Part shown: piece after piece, positions 10,551-21,864 of the stretch
How the letters are laid out: the number at the start of each line of letters is the position of its first letter
Position numbering within the stretch: the first letter of the stretch is position 1
From: Cladochytrium replicatum
Lineage: Eukaryota > Chytridiomycota > Chytridiomycetes > Cladochytriales > Cladochytriaceae
NCBI GenBank assembly: GCA_025526935.1
Contig: JAHLKD010000132.1
Coordinates: 41,198 to 105,197, forward strand
Length of the DNA stretch: 64,000 nucleotides
Direction: 5' to 3'
Program-made: the position numbers and the translations under genes
Notes under the pieces: generated by a model
Told to the model about the DNA's origin: nothing
What the model saw: the letters and a program-made list of their open reading frames with translations, nothing else
Database searches by the model: none

Positions 10551-13144
10551 TCAAATCAAGGCAGCAACTCCACGCCTCCTTTGCTGCAATATATCAGGGC
10601 GGAACTGCACAAGCGCTCTCGCCTGCTCAACAGAGTGCGATGCTATAAAGATAGGATACCGTAACTCATAGCGGTCGTTGCTCGCCTTCGACCATTGTGT
10701 GATCAGATTCCGGATCGGTGCACTTTGCTGGGACGCATTCATGCCAAGGGAAACCTGCGTATTTTGCGAGCCTGGATCGCTGGGAGATCGGCCCATACGT
10801 CCGGACGACGACGAGGATGCGGAGTGGTCCTGCCTGAATCGTGAAGGCGGGAACGCACTGTTCATCGGAGGCAAATGACCATCCAAGGGATTATGATCCC
10901 CGATTTCGTGCATGAGAAAAGAGTAGTCGTCGACTTCCTCATGGGGAGGCACAGCAGCTGCTTTGTGCAGGAGTTGCAACCGCGGCGATCCGTTCGGGCT
11001 CGCTCCGCGGCGCGACGATGACGCGGTCCACTGCTGACGTACTTTATTCATTCCTCCCGCAAGCTTCTTACTGATCGGTTGCTTCTCAAGGGCGATTGCA
11101 ATCACAGCTTCGTGGGTGCACGAATGAACCAGTCCGCGAGCTATACCTGGATCGTCACTGAGAACGTCCGCATTGATCCAGTGCTGTTCACCTGAGCGTG
11201 GGAGCTGCGGAATGGTGACCTTGATTCGCCTGGGAACGGAGAACTCGCCTTCGATCTTTTCCGGCCACTTCTTTTCCAAAACTTTGCGCTCGTGGCCAAA
11301 GATGTTTCCTCCAACATCCATTGTCCACCGTTCAACGATGGTAAACATGATGTACTCGATCCGCCGGTTTGTTTGCACAACAAAGCTCAAGAAAAGAGTG
11401 TCGGTGGGTCCCAATGCAAGCGGTTCGAGTGCAACCTCCGCTTGCACATCTCCGGTCTCCGGCGCCCAAACTTGGACATGTTGATCCATGACTTTATAAA
11501 CCGACACGTGAGTGAAAAGGGGAAAGTTCTCAAGCTCGAAAGTGAACCGGAGGGGAATAGTTTCCGATCCCGACTGGTTCCCGGAAATTGAGGGGCGAGC
11601 CAACGCCCTCACTTCCAGCAAATGCACCACTGACACATCATGAACAACTTCATCGGACTGATGATATCGGCCTGTCGAGAATGTATGAATGAGCGGCGGA
11701 CTCGTGGGAAGTTCAAAGTCAAAAGGAAACTTTGCTGGTCCAACGCTCCCTCCAAACCGACGAGTCGCACTCCCAGCTTGATTGGGGTCTGTTTCACCAA
11801 AGATGTTGAGTCTCTTCTCGAACACCGTTGCAGCATTCCCTGGTGTACCCGAGGTGGTGATGGTGCTGACCACTTTAAACACGATGCTCGCATGTTCAAG
11901 ATTAAATGGCAAATCTGCGGATATCGAGACCAGAGCTCGAAGGTGACAAAAACCCGAAAGTCCATTAAACCCGTGAAGGATGGTATTTGATCCAGGTGCA
12001 ATTTGAATACCGATATCAAACCCGCTCTTCTTTATGGGGCTGGGAGGAAGAAGTGCCAATGTATCGGGAACGTTTGCAGCCGCAGTAGCAACAGCACCCT
12101 GATAAGCAGTCACTTGCTTTTCGAAGGTAGCCGTCAGTGCAGCCATTGGAGAAGGAATTGCACCGGCTGGAACAGGGACTTGGTCATTTTGTCCAGTTGG
12201 GCGTTCCGGCACTGCTGTGGGTTCCACTATTCGCATTGGTGAATCAATCCACTGGGTCTGTTCAACCCTCATTTTCGAAGAGCCATCGCCAAAGTTGGCA
12301 TTTTGTTGATTGCTGTCGACTGATTCTTCATAGGGCATAACGGCTTGACCAATCGACTCCAGAAAATCTGAACGATTTGGAGTGTACGGCGGCAGGTGAG
12401 GTTCCGCAATTGGCGGTAGGGGAGGGGGTAGATTGGCCGCTTTTGAAGAGGCAGTGATCCGTCCAAGTGAGGTTGAACGTATGGGAGCTTCTATAATTGA
12501 TGGGCTTAGAGTGGGACTCTGCAAACCAGGTAAACGAGGTTCTCCCGAGTACGTATCAAGAAACGCATTAATGTCTTTAACGTCACCGAATCCGGCCCTG
12601 CCTGACATCGAGTGGTCATGCTCGTTAAATGGAGGGGGTTTGTCGTCATCTGGCTCCTGCAGTCGACGTGTTCCCACTTGAGGTGACAGAGGCATCTGTC
12701 TTAAATTATTCAACCGCGACTGGATGACACTGCTTTCGAGCGGCGACAGAGGTGTTGGTGGTGGACTGTCTGGTTGTGCTAACACTGCCAGACTGTATGG
12801 GGGAGCGTCTAAAACATCATAAGCGAGCACAACGGACGACGTCATAGGTAGAGCTTACCGCCAAAACCGGGGGAACGAGGGGAAGCAGCACGGCTCGGTG
12901 AACGTGGTGGGATTTCCGGCCTGGTGAAGTACCCATCACTCGCTTGAAGTCCCACACTGCCTGCGCTGTTCGGTGAGGGCAATGGAGTCGTACGAGTTGA
13001 TCGACTCGGCTGGCTTGGAACATTCTGGCTTCTGATTGCAGTAGAGGACTGCAACAGCTCGTTTATCTCGCTGAGGTGTCGATCGACCTCAGCAGCCAGA
13101 TGCGAGGAAGCCGGCGCCGAAAAGCTCTGCGGATGGTCAGCCAT
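10551..13144 (-). CDS. Arrestin-fold domain protein
   Basis: Two exons read on the minus strand (13144-12859, then 12808-10551) give 847 residues, with a 50-base intron splitting an Asp codon. Residues 1 to ~360 are Pro/Ser-rich and probably disordered. From ~360 to ~680 there is an all-beta pattern with strands such as FCHLRALVSISADLPF, FPFDFELPTSPPLIHTFSTG, EVRALARPS, IPLRFTFELENFPLF and PRRIKVTIPQLPR. This is the alternation seen in arrestin-like N and C domains of fungal alpha-arrestins. PY motifs for Rsp5 binding were not found, so a ubiquitin-adaptor role is only a possibility. The C-terminus has a short YELRYPIFIASHS segment. It is divergent from the cytochrome b5 gene. Confidence 0.6.
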
Positions 13145-13313
13145 GGATTGGATTGAATGGGTCAGTCAGCGATATGAAAGCCCGGGGATAAAAATAAAAT
13201 GCACGGTCCGCTGGGTGACGCAAATTGAAACGCAGGGTCCATCCATGATTAGGAGCGACAAGGGCTGAACACGCGCGTGTCCATCACGAAGACTTTTTTA
13301 GCGCGAATACAAC
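13145..13313. promoter_or_regulatory. Divergent promoter region, arrestin-like gene / cytochrome b5 gene
   Basis: The 169 bases separate two divergent start codons (13144 on - and 13314 on +), so both promoters must lie here or extend into the genes. No particular factor site was identified. Confidence 0.5.
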
Positions 13314-14194
13314 ATGAGCAACCTCAAGACGTTCGTATGGGCAGACATCACCGCTCACAACAAGCGGAAGGACATCTGGCTCGTCATAGAAGGCAAGGTT
13401 TACAACATCACCAAGTTCATGGATGAGGTGCGTCAAGTTTACCCTTATATGATAGCATGCACTGATTCTCTGCAGCACCCTGGCGGAGAGGAAGTGCTTC
13501 TCGAGCAAGGAGGTTACACACGTCAAAATATTCTTTGCAAAATTGGTCTGAGACGTTCAAAATTAGGTGGTGATGCTACAGAAGCATTTGAGGAAATTGG
13601 ACACAGCGATGACGCAAAGGAGCTTCTCAAGGAATACCTGATCGGCGAACTTAAGGAATCGGTACGCCTTAACTAAACCTACAGCAACCGCAGATGTTAA
13701 ACGGCATTATGCCTACTTTAAATTGTTCAGGAGAAGGCTGCCAAGCCAACACCAGCACCTAAGCCCGTCTCGGAAACGAAGACGAAAACCCAGCAGACCT
13801 CCAGCTCGTAAGTAGTATCTCTCAGACTCCATCCCTTTGATTTGATTTCAAGTTGGTGAGACATCGTGTGTTCGTTGTTTGAATGGTTGCTGCAGTCCAT
13901 ACCCTGAAGTGATTTTGATTCGCGATCCCTTCTTAATCACTTCGTTGCAGAGGCTGGTTCTCCTGGCTCAGAGGAAACTAGTGAGATCCCAAGTCTATGT
14001 CTATGTGTCCCCAAGTCAATGTTATGAAAACACCACTTTCGCATTCCTATTTATTTTGGGGGTTTTTGATATGTTTTCGTTGATTTCTCTCACTTACGAG
14101 TTGATTTGATAGTGGAGTTTTGTTCGCGATGATCCCAGTCGCCGCTATCTTTGGGTACGTTGTTTACAAGCTTCTCGAGCAACCCAATGCTTGA
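13314..14194 (+). CDS. Tail-anchored cytochrome b5
   Basis: Five exons (13314-13427, 13476-13512, 13567-13661, 13731-13807, 14113-14194) give 134 residues. The heme domain spans residues ~5-80: W-x-D-I, [20 protein letters not shown] with the first heme-ligand His, GGDATEAFEEIGHS with the second His. A charged linker (KPTPAPKPVSETKTK) and one C-terminal membrane span, AMIPVAAIFGYVVYKLL, follow. This is the layout of microsomal or outer-mitochondrial cytochrome b5, an electron donor to desaturases, P450s and sterol enzymes. The last intron is 305 bases, much longer than the 50-70 base norm here. A small exon of only 37 bases holds the HPGG core. Confidence 0.9.
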
Positions 14195-14398
14195 AAGCTG
14201 TAATAATACGAGAGCCGACAGACTTGCTTCGTTCTTTGCGACAATTCCATTCGATAATACATTATTCTGCGGTTTTACTGCTTTCTGTTCCTCTGTTTCT
14301 GCTGACGCCCTATTATTTGGGATCAAAAAGCATTACAGTGAAAGAGAATATGTCGCAAATGGAACAAGCGAAACAAAGAAGCTAAAAGAAGTGCAGCG

Positions 14399-17121
14399 CT
14401 AAGAAGAAGGCACTGGGCAGCACACATGAAAGTTCGGATCTCTACCAACAAATTCAGTGGAGCCAGCGGCTCCTTTGCTTTCACCAAGGCTCGCGAATCC
14501 GAAACCGCTCCCACCCCTGTCGCCGACAACGTTGGCACTCGTACTTTTCGAAAGCCGTTTCAAGTTCATGAAAAGTCCGTTCATAGGGTTGTTCAGATGA
14601 TCGGACGAGATGGAGAGAGGTAAAACATAGACTGAGATAATCGACCTAAGGAATCCGACATCGTGGGTAGGATGAAGCCCAAGTAGACCTCGTATCCGGC
14701 AAGGACGCAAAACTGGGTCACTTGACTGTGCAATGGCAAGGAGAGTGGAGAATAGGTTGTTGTTTATCCGTTCGAAAAAGCTGGGGGAAGACACATCATT
14801 AGTATCTGGTTGACCCGATTAGGGATGGACTTACTCGACCAATCGAACTGCGAGCTTAAGTTCAGTGCCGTAGTGCTCGCTTCCTTGGCTAGATCGTGGC
14901 ACCGATTCTTCGCTTTGCAATGTCGATTCCTCATTTGCATGTGGAGCATCGAATCCATCATCGTCTCCCCACTTCACAATCTTAACCTCCTCACCCATTG
15001 CAAAGCTCTTGCGGCCCGAGCGGCGCTTTTCATCTTTACTCTTCCGCTTCCAGCTGTTACTTCTTGAAAGCTTTGCACCGCTATTATCGCTCCCGGCAGA
15101 TGTCGTTGATTTTGGCAATTCCCAGAGAGAGCTTTGAGCTTGATCTGCCCCATTCGCACCGCTGAACAGCTCATTCGCAGCCGACGCCGATCCATTCTGG
15201 TAATGTGATGGACTGTGCGCATTGATGACCTTCTTGAGCTCATCATACCGCCACTTGTCCTGATCGTTGAAAGACATCTTTCCCTCGCCTGCCGAAGCGC
15301 TCGCATACGGTATACTAGGTGGTAAACTCTGAGCATTTTATGAGAAGGCCATCACAGAGTGAGTATGAACACTCACAGAAGTTGGAGTAGAGGGTGATGA
15401 CCATGAAGAATATGCAGAGGCAGTGATAGAAGTGCTGGATGAAGATAAACTGATAGTGCTGCGAGCTGTTGAAGGTGGGAACACGAGTTGTTTATTGTGG
15501 ATGAAAAGGTCGTATAGTTGCTGCTTTAATTGGAAGATCGCTTCCGTCGTTGCGCAGACGTAAGTTGGTAATGAAGAAAGAAGAGGGATGTCGGCAACGT
15601 TAACAAAATAAAGCGGAACATTTGGATGCACGTCAGGAGATATTGGCCCGTCGACTGCAGCGGATTGGTGGAGAAACTCTGGGACTGTATGTGAAGAAAG
15701 TAGTAACGTGCAGAAGACTTTTGTCGAGATTGACCGAGGATTTAGAATGATTGCGATGGTAATCAGGGATATGACCGTACCATTGTGACAGAGCGGTTCG
15801 ACCGGCGGATTTGAGAAAAACAAAATTCTTCTTTTCAAAATAGCCTGCCGATGGATATGATAAGTTTATTTTGAACTGGGATACCCATACTACTCACATA
15901 TTTCCATAACACAAAAATGGATGCCTCATACTGGTCGACAAAACTTCCAAAGGAGGCAAGAGGGCTATTGAGCTGGTACAATGTGAGATGTGCAATATAT
16001 AAAAAAAAAGAATCTGAATAATCCTACTTGCAACTCAGGTATCCCAATAGAGTGCATTAGTGTCACATTGTGAAACTTGGTTACATTTTGTTTCTCGACA
16101 TAATCTACGAGGGCGTCCGTTGAGCCAGCGTTCCGTACGAAGCGGCTGAATAACAAACAACGATCTAAGGTGCAAACATGGTGAAGATCTTCTAAGGTTA
16201 CCTGGCTTGTTCCCTCAGAAATGGCAGATGCCGATGCATTCCACTCATTCCCGTACAGACAACGCCGACCGCCTTTGATCGCGCGCCTCGCTCTTTCTCT
16301 AATTCCATTGCACCTGTTCCCGAGCCTTCGGACTTCCCAGGATCCGCAGAAGCAAGATCAAAACGCTCAAACGCGGCGATCCCGAAATGAGCAGGCGGTC
16401 GAGAGAAGTAAACAGTGTCTCGAGTAACCAGATGTGCGCCCGAAGGCAGCGATGTGAACTCGACACCCGACAAATCAGCTGTTTCTGGGTATTGAAATTC
16501 GATGATATTACCCCTCAAAGGATCGAAGCGGGTAACAAATACTGCGACAATTCTGTCAAATTCGTCCTCATCATCTTCTACTGTCCTATCCGCGAATCAC
16601 GGTTAAATCCGTTCTTTCAAGGAGCATGTCCTATGTCTAGGCACACACACACACCTAGGTAACAGCACAAGCGGACTATCGTTCTGCGTATCGGACGTAT
16701 CATACGGTGTGACTGTCAAGGTTATTCTCTCCGGTACTGTTTCCACCCTATCGTCACCAACAAAGCCATTAACGTGAGCAACAGTGGTATCTGCAGACAT
16801 TCGGATTCCTCCATCAAAAGGTGATTCATTCGAATATGCACTGGAGGAGGAGCTACGCATATCCTCTAGGGCACGGACATGCAGGTCTATAGCAGATGAT
16901 GGTAAAGCCGATGCCGTTGGAGTCGGCGAAGGGGAAGCTGAAGGAGCAGGGGAGGATGGTGCCGAATGCGAGAATTTCATGTGTTTGAGCACACCAAATA
17001 GACCGTTAGAGCCGCCACCGCTCGTGGATCTGCTTGACGTTCTCGATGGTGGTTTGTGCCGTGCATCGCTGCGTTTGTCGGTCGCCCCTCGCTTCAAAGC
17101 CAAATTCAGGTGGAGGTCCAT
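14399..17121 (-). CDS. DENN-domain protein, DENND11/LCHN family (DUF2347)
   Basis: Eight exons on the minus strand (17121-16655, 16552-16202, 16145-16028, 15972-15898, 15844-15781, 15717-15377, 15328-14835, 14780-14399) give 763 residues. The first ~155 residues are disordered. The upstream DENN region follows: IVAVFVTRFDPLRGNIIEFQ, GVEFTSLPSGAH, YFSRP and SKAVGVVCTG. Later exons give ASIFVLWKY, LKRRILFFSNPPVEPLC, VPLYFVNVADIPLL and CATTEAIFQLKQQLYDLF, then an FFERINNNLFSTLL helix near the end. This is the order of the LCHN family; DENN proteins act as Rab exchange factors or scaffolds on membranes. The exon 1 donor lies in a (GT)n run. ATG 17172 is in frame but would overlap the divergent gene, so 17121 is preferred. 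The C-terminal ~60 residues are the least certain. Confidence 0.85.
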
Positions 17122-17162
17122 GTCCGTCCAAAATTTGATGAGGCGTATTTGATATTTGAACG
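17122..17162. promoter_or_regulatory. 41-base divergent spacer between the DENN and BTB genes
   Basis: The two chosen start codons (17121 on - and 17163 on +) face away from each other across 41 bases, so 5' UTRs and promoter elements must overlap coding sequence or the true starts lie further in. An alternative ATG for the DENN gene at 17172 would even overlap the BTB start. Confidence 0.45.
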
Positions 17163-18329
17163 ATGTACACACGGCGAACCCCAGACTTGGACTCGTTCCT
17201 GCAAATGACGCCCTCGCCGGAGCCGTCGCTGTCTTCCCGCTCGAGGAGTACCGCTACGCCGGCACCGGGAAATCCCCCAAAGAGGGAGCAGATGGTCATA
17301 CCACCACCCGACTATCAGGTGTGTAGTCTGTCGAACATATCGCTTCAATACTCATATCGTTCCAAACTCAGGTGGCGAGCTTCCAATTTAGGCCATCGCA
17401 AGGTCTTCCAACCACACGGTTCGGTGCAGACGCCGAAAGAGTGAGTTTTTCGAATGGACTGTGACACTTACCAAAGTTAAAACCGTCTCGTTGGACAGGA
17501 CTTCAACAATGTCGCTACAAGCGACATTTTGCTACTGGTTCAATCGCTAGATGATGTTGCTGAAGCCGAAGAGAACAACATAGAAGATATCCCGACATTC
17601 CCCACCTTCGCTCACCGCATTTACCTCAGTCGATGTCCTTACTTTAAAGAAGAGGCGTCGTTTTGGGAGGCTCAATCTCCAATCGTTACACTCACTATAC
17701 CCAAAAACGCGCACAAGTTTGCGGACGTGTTGCGATACGTGTATACCGAAATCCTCCCTCCTCAACTTTTGGAACCTCGCAATGTTCTGTCAACATACCT
17801 CACTGCAGAGTTTCTGAAGATGACTGATCTCATGGCTGCCTGTCGCGAAGCTTTCAAAGCAGACTGGGAGAAAGTGATCGACTTGGACGAGTTTCACTGG
17901 AGCGTCGCGAGCAGCCAGCAAGTGAAAGACCTGTCATTTGGCATGAATGACATGTTCGACAAGTACCCGGAGCGCCAGCTGAAAATGCTGTTCCGCTGGT
18001 CCCGCGGATGGCCTGAAGATCGTATGCATGAAATCAGGACACTGGTCTCGGAAGAGCTGAAGGGTCGCTCGGACCGTCTCGAACTTCAGCAAATCGAACG
18101 TCTCCAGCGCCAATTCATGGAACAGTTTGATGACTTTGTTCCTCCGTCTTTGCTCATGTCAGTTCTTAAAGCAAACATGCGCAAACAGCTGGGCGGTGGA
18201 AGTAACTCTGTTCGAAGCCACAGAGAAAGCACGGGCGGTCGGGATATGGGTTGGAACTTTGTGGTCGAAAAGAGCAAGACAAAGTTTCGAAGGTCACACC
18301 AAGAGCAGCGGAAGACCATTAGCCGCTGA
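17163..18329 (+). CDS. BTB/POZ-domain protein
   Basis: Three exons (17163-17318, 17372-17440, 17499-18329) give 351 residues. The first ~70 residues are Ser/Pro-rich. The BTB fold spans ~75-190: SDILLLV, FAHRIYLSRCPYFKEEASFW, IPKNAHKFADVLRYVYTE and STYLTAEFLKMTDLMAACRE, matching the standard D-V-x-hydrophobic strand, H-x-x-L/Y-x-x-R-C-x-Y-F and alpha-helical pairs. A BACK-like helical stretch and a basic tail follow. BTB proteins dimerise and often serve as Cullin-3 substrate adaptors; a specific role cannot be assigned. Both introns are phase 0. It is convergent with GUF1 downstream. Confidence 0.8.
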
Positions 18330-18650
18330 TGAGTCGCACTGTTTGTTCAATTGTATAGATATTCGATTTCAATCTTAGTCTGGTCTCTTTTTTTTCGATC
18401 ATCTGCGCGTTATCTTCCAGCTGGTGTTTCTTATGTTTTCTTCGATTTCTATCACCGTGGTGCCGGATATTTAAGCTTTCTTTCATCCATTTTCATTTTT
18501 GCCAACTTTATTGGATATCTCGCATCTTATCGTGCACGTACTTTCGCCATTGTCCTGCGATATGGTATATCAACAAAGAATATTCGCATTGAATGGGAAG
18601 AATTGTTAACAGACTGCAAAAATCGCGCATAAGTTAAAATTTCGATGCTT
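18330..18650. other. Convergent intergenic region
   Basis: The 321 bases lie between the stop codons of the BTB gene (+) and GUF1 (-). It is T-rich on + and contains no supported gene. Both 3' ends and poly(A) signals are expected here. Confidence 0.5.
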
Positions 18651-21314
18651 TCACTTTGATCTCATCAGGTTGTAGAAAGCTTCGTGCGGCAGATCCACGT
18701 TGCCTGCAAATCTACCGTCAATCCATTGTGAAGTGAATTACTTCTACCAAACTCACCAACTCGCTTCATACGCTTCTTTCCTTCCTTAACTCTCTCGAGA
18801 AGCTTCATCTTCCTTGTAATGTCACCGCCATACTAAGTAGTAGGCAGAAGAAATTTGCATCAATGTCACGCGGACAGCCTCTACTACTTACGCATTTGGC
18901 TGTGACGTCCTTGCGCAGTGCCTTGATAGTCTCCCGAGAAACAATGCGACCGTTTACAGATGCTTGGATGGCTATCTCAAAGAGTTGCCTGAATGCTTCA
19001 AAGTCAGCACAATGAAGGAACGTGCGTAAAGAACAAACCGATCGAGAACGTCCTTGAGTCTCTTCACCCAGTCCTTTGCGATGCGCTCGGAGTGACCTCG
19101 ATACACAATGGATGACAAAGCATCGACCACTTTTCCATTCAAGATCACATTGATTTTGACCAAATCCGATGCCTCATATCCAGCTTCTTCGTAGTCGAAA
19201 CTGTGATTTTGGTTGAAGCGATGCTGAGTACGATCCATCGAGTGGCAAATACCTTGCATAGCCTGCTGTGCGAGACTTGAGCTGGTCATAAAAGTCAACA
19301 AGAATCTCGGACATAGGTAGCTTGAAGCGCATCATTGCTCTAATTCAGAACGTTCAACGTGCTACACAAATACGCGTTGTATTATCGTACCTTGATTCGT
19401 CAATCTGGGTATAATCGACTTGTTGTCCGCGATGAGACTAGAGGGTTTTCAAACACAGCACTCAGACAGCGTCAAATATAGCTTCCATACCACACACAAG
19501 TCGACCAGCGTTCCCATGTATGATAATGGAAACACCAAAGTTCCAAGCACCATAGGCTCGAGAAGTGCCTTGACTTTGCTGAGATCTTCAACGTCAGGGA
19601 ACTCCGTTGGATTCCTAATCTGGTGCTCCGTTCCGTCCTGATACCGAACAATATACGGCACGGTTGGAGCCGTGTTGATCACAACCGCACCCCACTCTTC
19701 CTCAAGCCGTTGTCGAAACACGTCCATGTGCAACGTCCCCAAGAATCCCAACCTGAAACCCTGGCCCAGCACCGCGGACGTTTCCTTCGACACCGACACA
19801 CTCCGATCGTTCAAAGTTAGCCGATCGATGGCATCACTCAACCTGTCGTAGTCTGCCGAATCGATCGGGAACACACCTGAAAACACCATGCTCTTGGCCG
19901 GCTTGAATCCAGGGAACACTTTTCGCTCAGTTGTGGAGGCGTTGCGCGATGAACTTGCTCGAAAGAATGTGTCTCCGATGTGTGCGTCGGAACATGTTTT
20001 CATGCCCAGAATCGCGTATCCGACTTGCCCTGGAAGCAAAGCGCGCGAGGGAGTCGGGTCGGGGTACATCAGCCCAACGTCAGCTACGTCGAATGTGCTG
20101 TTGTAGTGTGCTGACTCGACTTTATCACCTGAGACAAATGTGAGAAGAGACACGTCTTGACAAAATAATCTAAAATACCTTTCGAAAGCTTCCCGTCCAC
20201 AACAGCAACCAGACATACCACTCCGACAAAGCGATCGTACCAGGAATCAAAAAGGAGGAATCTAAGCGGGTCATCGGGGCTTCCCAGTGCATCGAAAGGT
20301 GGGGGAGGGATTTTTTCAACGATGGTGTCCAAAAGCTTATCAATGTTGATTCCACTTTTCGCCGATATTGCCATCGTACTTCCCTCATCCCCGAGTTCAA
20401 ACGTCGACTGAATTTGACGTGAAACTTTATCTGGATCAGCAGAAGGCAGGTCGATCTATAATCGGTTTTGTAATTTTGGACACTTTACGTGTTGTATGCT
20501 TCAAATAGAATCATCTACCTTGTTGATCACAGGCAGAACAGTAAGTCCTTCACTGAACGCCAGGTAAAAGTTGGCAACAGTTTGAGCCTGTATTCCTTGA
20601 GTGGCATCGACAAGCAAGATTGTTCTACCCGTCACACAACACTCTGTTAAAATCTCAAAGGAAATCCGATTGATTTGAAGTTACCCTTGGCAAGCAGCAA
20701 GAGATCTCGACACTTCGTAGCTGAAATCAACATGACCTGGTGTATCGATGAGGTTGAGGAGATATTTTTCCCCGTTATATGTATGGATCATCGATGCAGT
20801 CTGGAGCACGTTCAGAACATGTTTCGATTTCAAGATCAATATTCCCACCTGTGCCTTGACTGTGATGCCTCGCTCTCTCTCCACCTTCAACTTGTCGAGA
20901 ACTTGTTTGTTACTCGACTGCTTTCGAATCGTTCCTAAATTCCATCATTCGTTACTGAAAGTTAGCCATTGCATTGGTCTCGGGTCACCTGTATACTCGA
21001 GCATTCGATCAGCAAGTGTGCTTTTTCCATGATCTTATGTGCATTAATGTTCAGCCATCTCCTGAAGTATTAACCTTGTGTTATGTTTCTACCTATGTGT
21101 GCAATAATACTTTTAAGGGGAGTTTCAGTCATCAAGCGCACTTGTTGGAGAAAGTTCCACACCTAAAGTTTCTGATTTTTTCTGGCGGAAATTCCGACAG
21201 GTCCATTATTCTACGAGATTCTCCCGCCGCGGATGCGTATCCTCTCCGCCCAAGTGTCCATCGAGCTGCCCTGTGGAATAGTAGAATATGTGTTCGCCAT
21301 AAAAAGGGTGACAT
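18651..21314 (-). CDS. GUF1: Mitochondrial translation factor GUF1 (EF4/LepA GTPase)
   Basis: Fourteen exons on the minus strand, 21314-21163, 21109-21093, 21033-20989, 20934-20849, 20800-20685, 20624-20519, 20455-20179, 20128-19491, 19437-19391, 19339-19253, 19200-19039, 18988-18892, 18832-18757 and 18703-18651, give 652 residues. The N-terminus [19 protein letters not shown] is basic and Ser/Arg-rich, as a mitochondrial presequence should be. G1 is AHIDHGKST (54-62), G2 lies in [10 protein letters not shown]3 is DTPGHVDF and G4 is NKID. Domain IV and the EF4-specific C-terminal region follow ([22 protein letters not shown], final LPHEAF). EF4 remodels stalled ribosomes and can back-translocate them. 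Exon 2 is only 17 bases and encodes IIAHI with split codons at both ends, so three exons build the P-loop. The intron at 20801-20848 is 48 bases and free of stops. Confidence 0.93.
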
Positions 21315-21864
21315 TTGTCTGTGGCTTATCCAAAGCTCCCTTTTCTTGCCCCCCTTCCACAAGATCGGTGAAGGCAGCCTGGCATGTTCTGTCTTTGTGC
21401 TGCCACGCTGCAGCGAGATCTAGTCTTGGTTGCACATCCAGAAAGTTATCCCTTTTGTTTCCAAAACTCGGGGCATGTAATAATCGCCATCACGATCGGT
21501 GACTCCACCCTTTCAATTGTGGAAGTAAACCTTTGCATGACTGGCAAGACCAAACAAGACCTGCTGTTCTCCAACTCCATCTACTTCACTTTGACGGTTG
21601 GGAAGGCAGGAGCCGTGGGCAAACTCGATTACCTTCCCCTTCATAGGTTTTTGAGCAATCAACTAGTGCTAACATTTTACTCTCTATGAGAAAGGTCATA
21701 CTCTATTATGCTTTGATACTACTCCATGATAATGGTATTCTGTGATTTATATAAAAAAAATTGGTCTCGGTCTTCCCAAAAGATCGTCTTCACCACTGTG
21801 AGAGAAAGTCTTGAACCTTGTGCGACCCGGCGCTTCTCGCCAATTCATCCGGTGTGCCGATCTT
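21315..21864. other. Intergenic region upstream of GUF1
   Basis: This holds the GUF1 promoter (minus strand) and the 3' flank of the ankyrin gene. A + frame at 21384-21689 is open for 101 codons but has no recognisable motif and spans the region expected to be promoter, so I do not call it a gene. Confidence 0.4.

Noticed and set aside
13808-14112. Extra exon inside the 305-base intron of the cytochrome b5 gene
   Set aside because: Open frames exist, but adding any would disrupt the linker-to-anchor join that already gives a complete tail-anchored protein.
21384-21689. A 101-codon + frame upstream of GUF1
   Set aside because: It lies in the promoter region of GUF1, without motifs or supporting exons.
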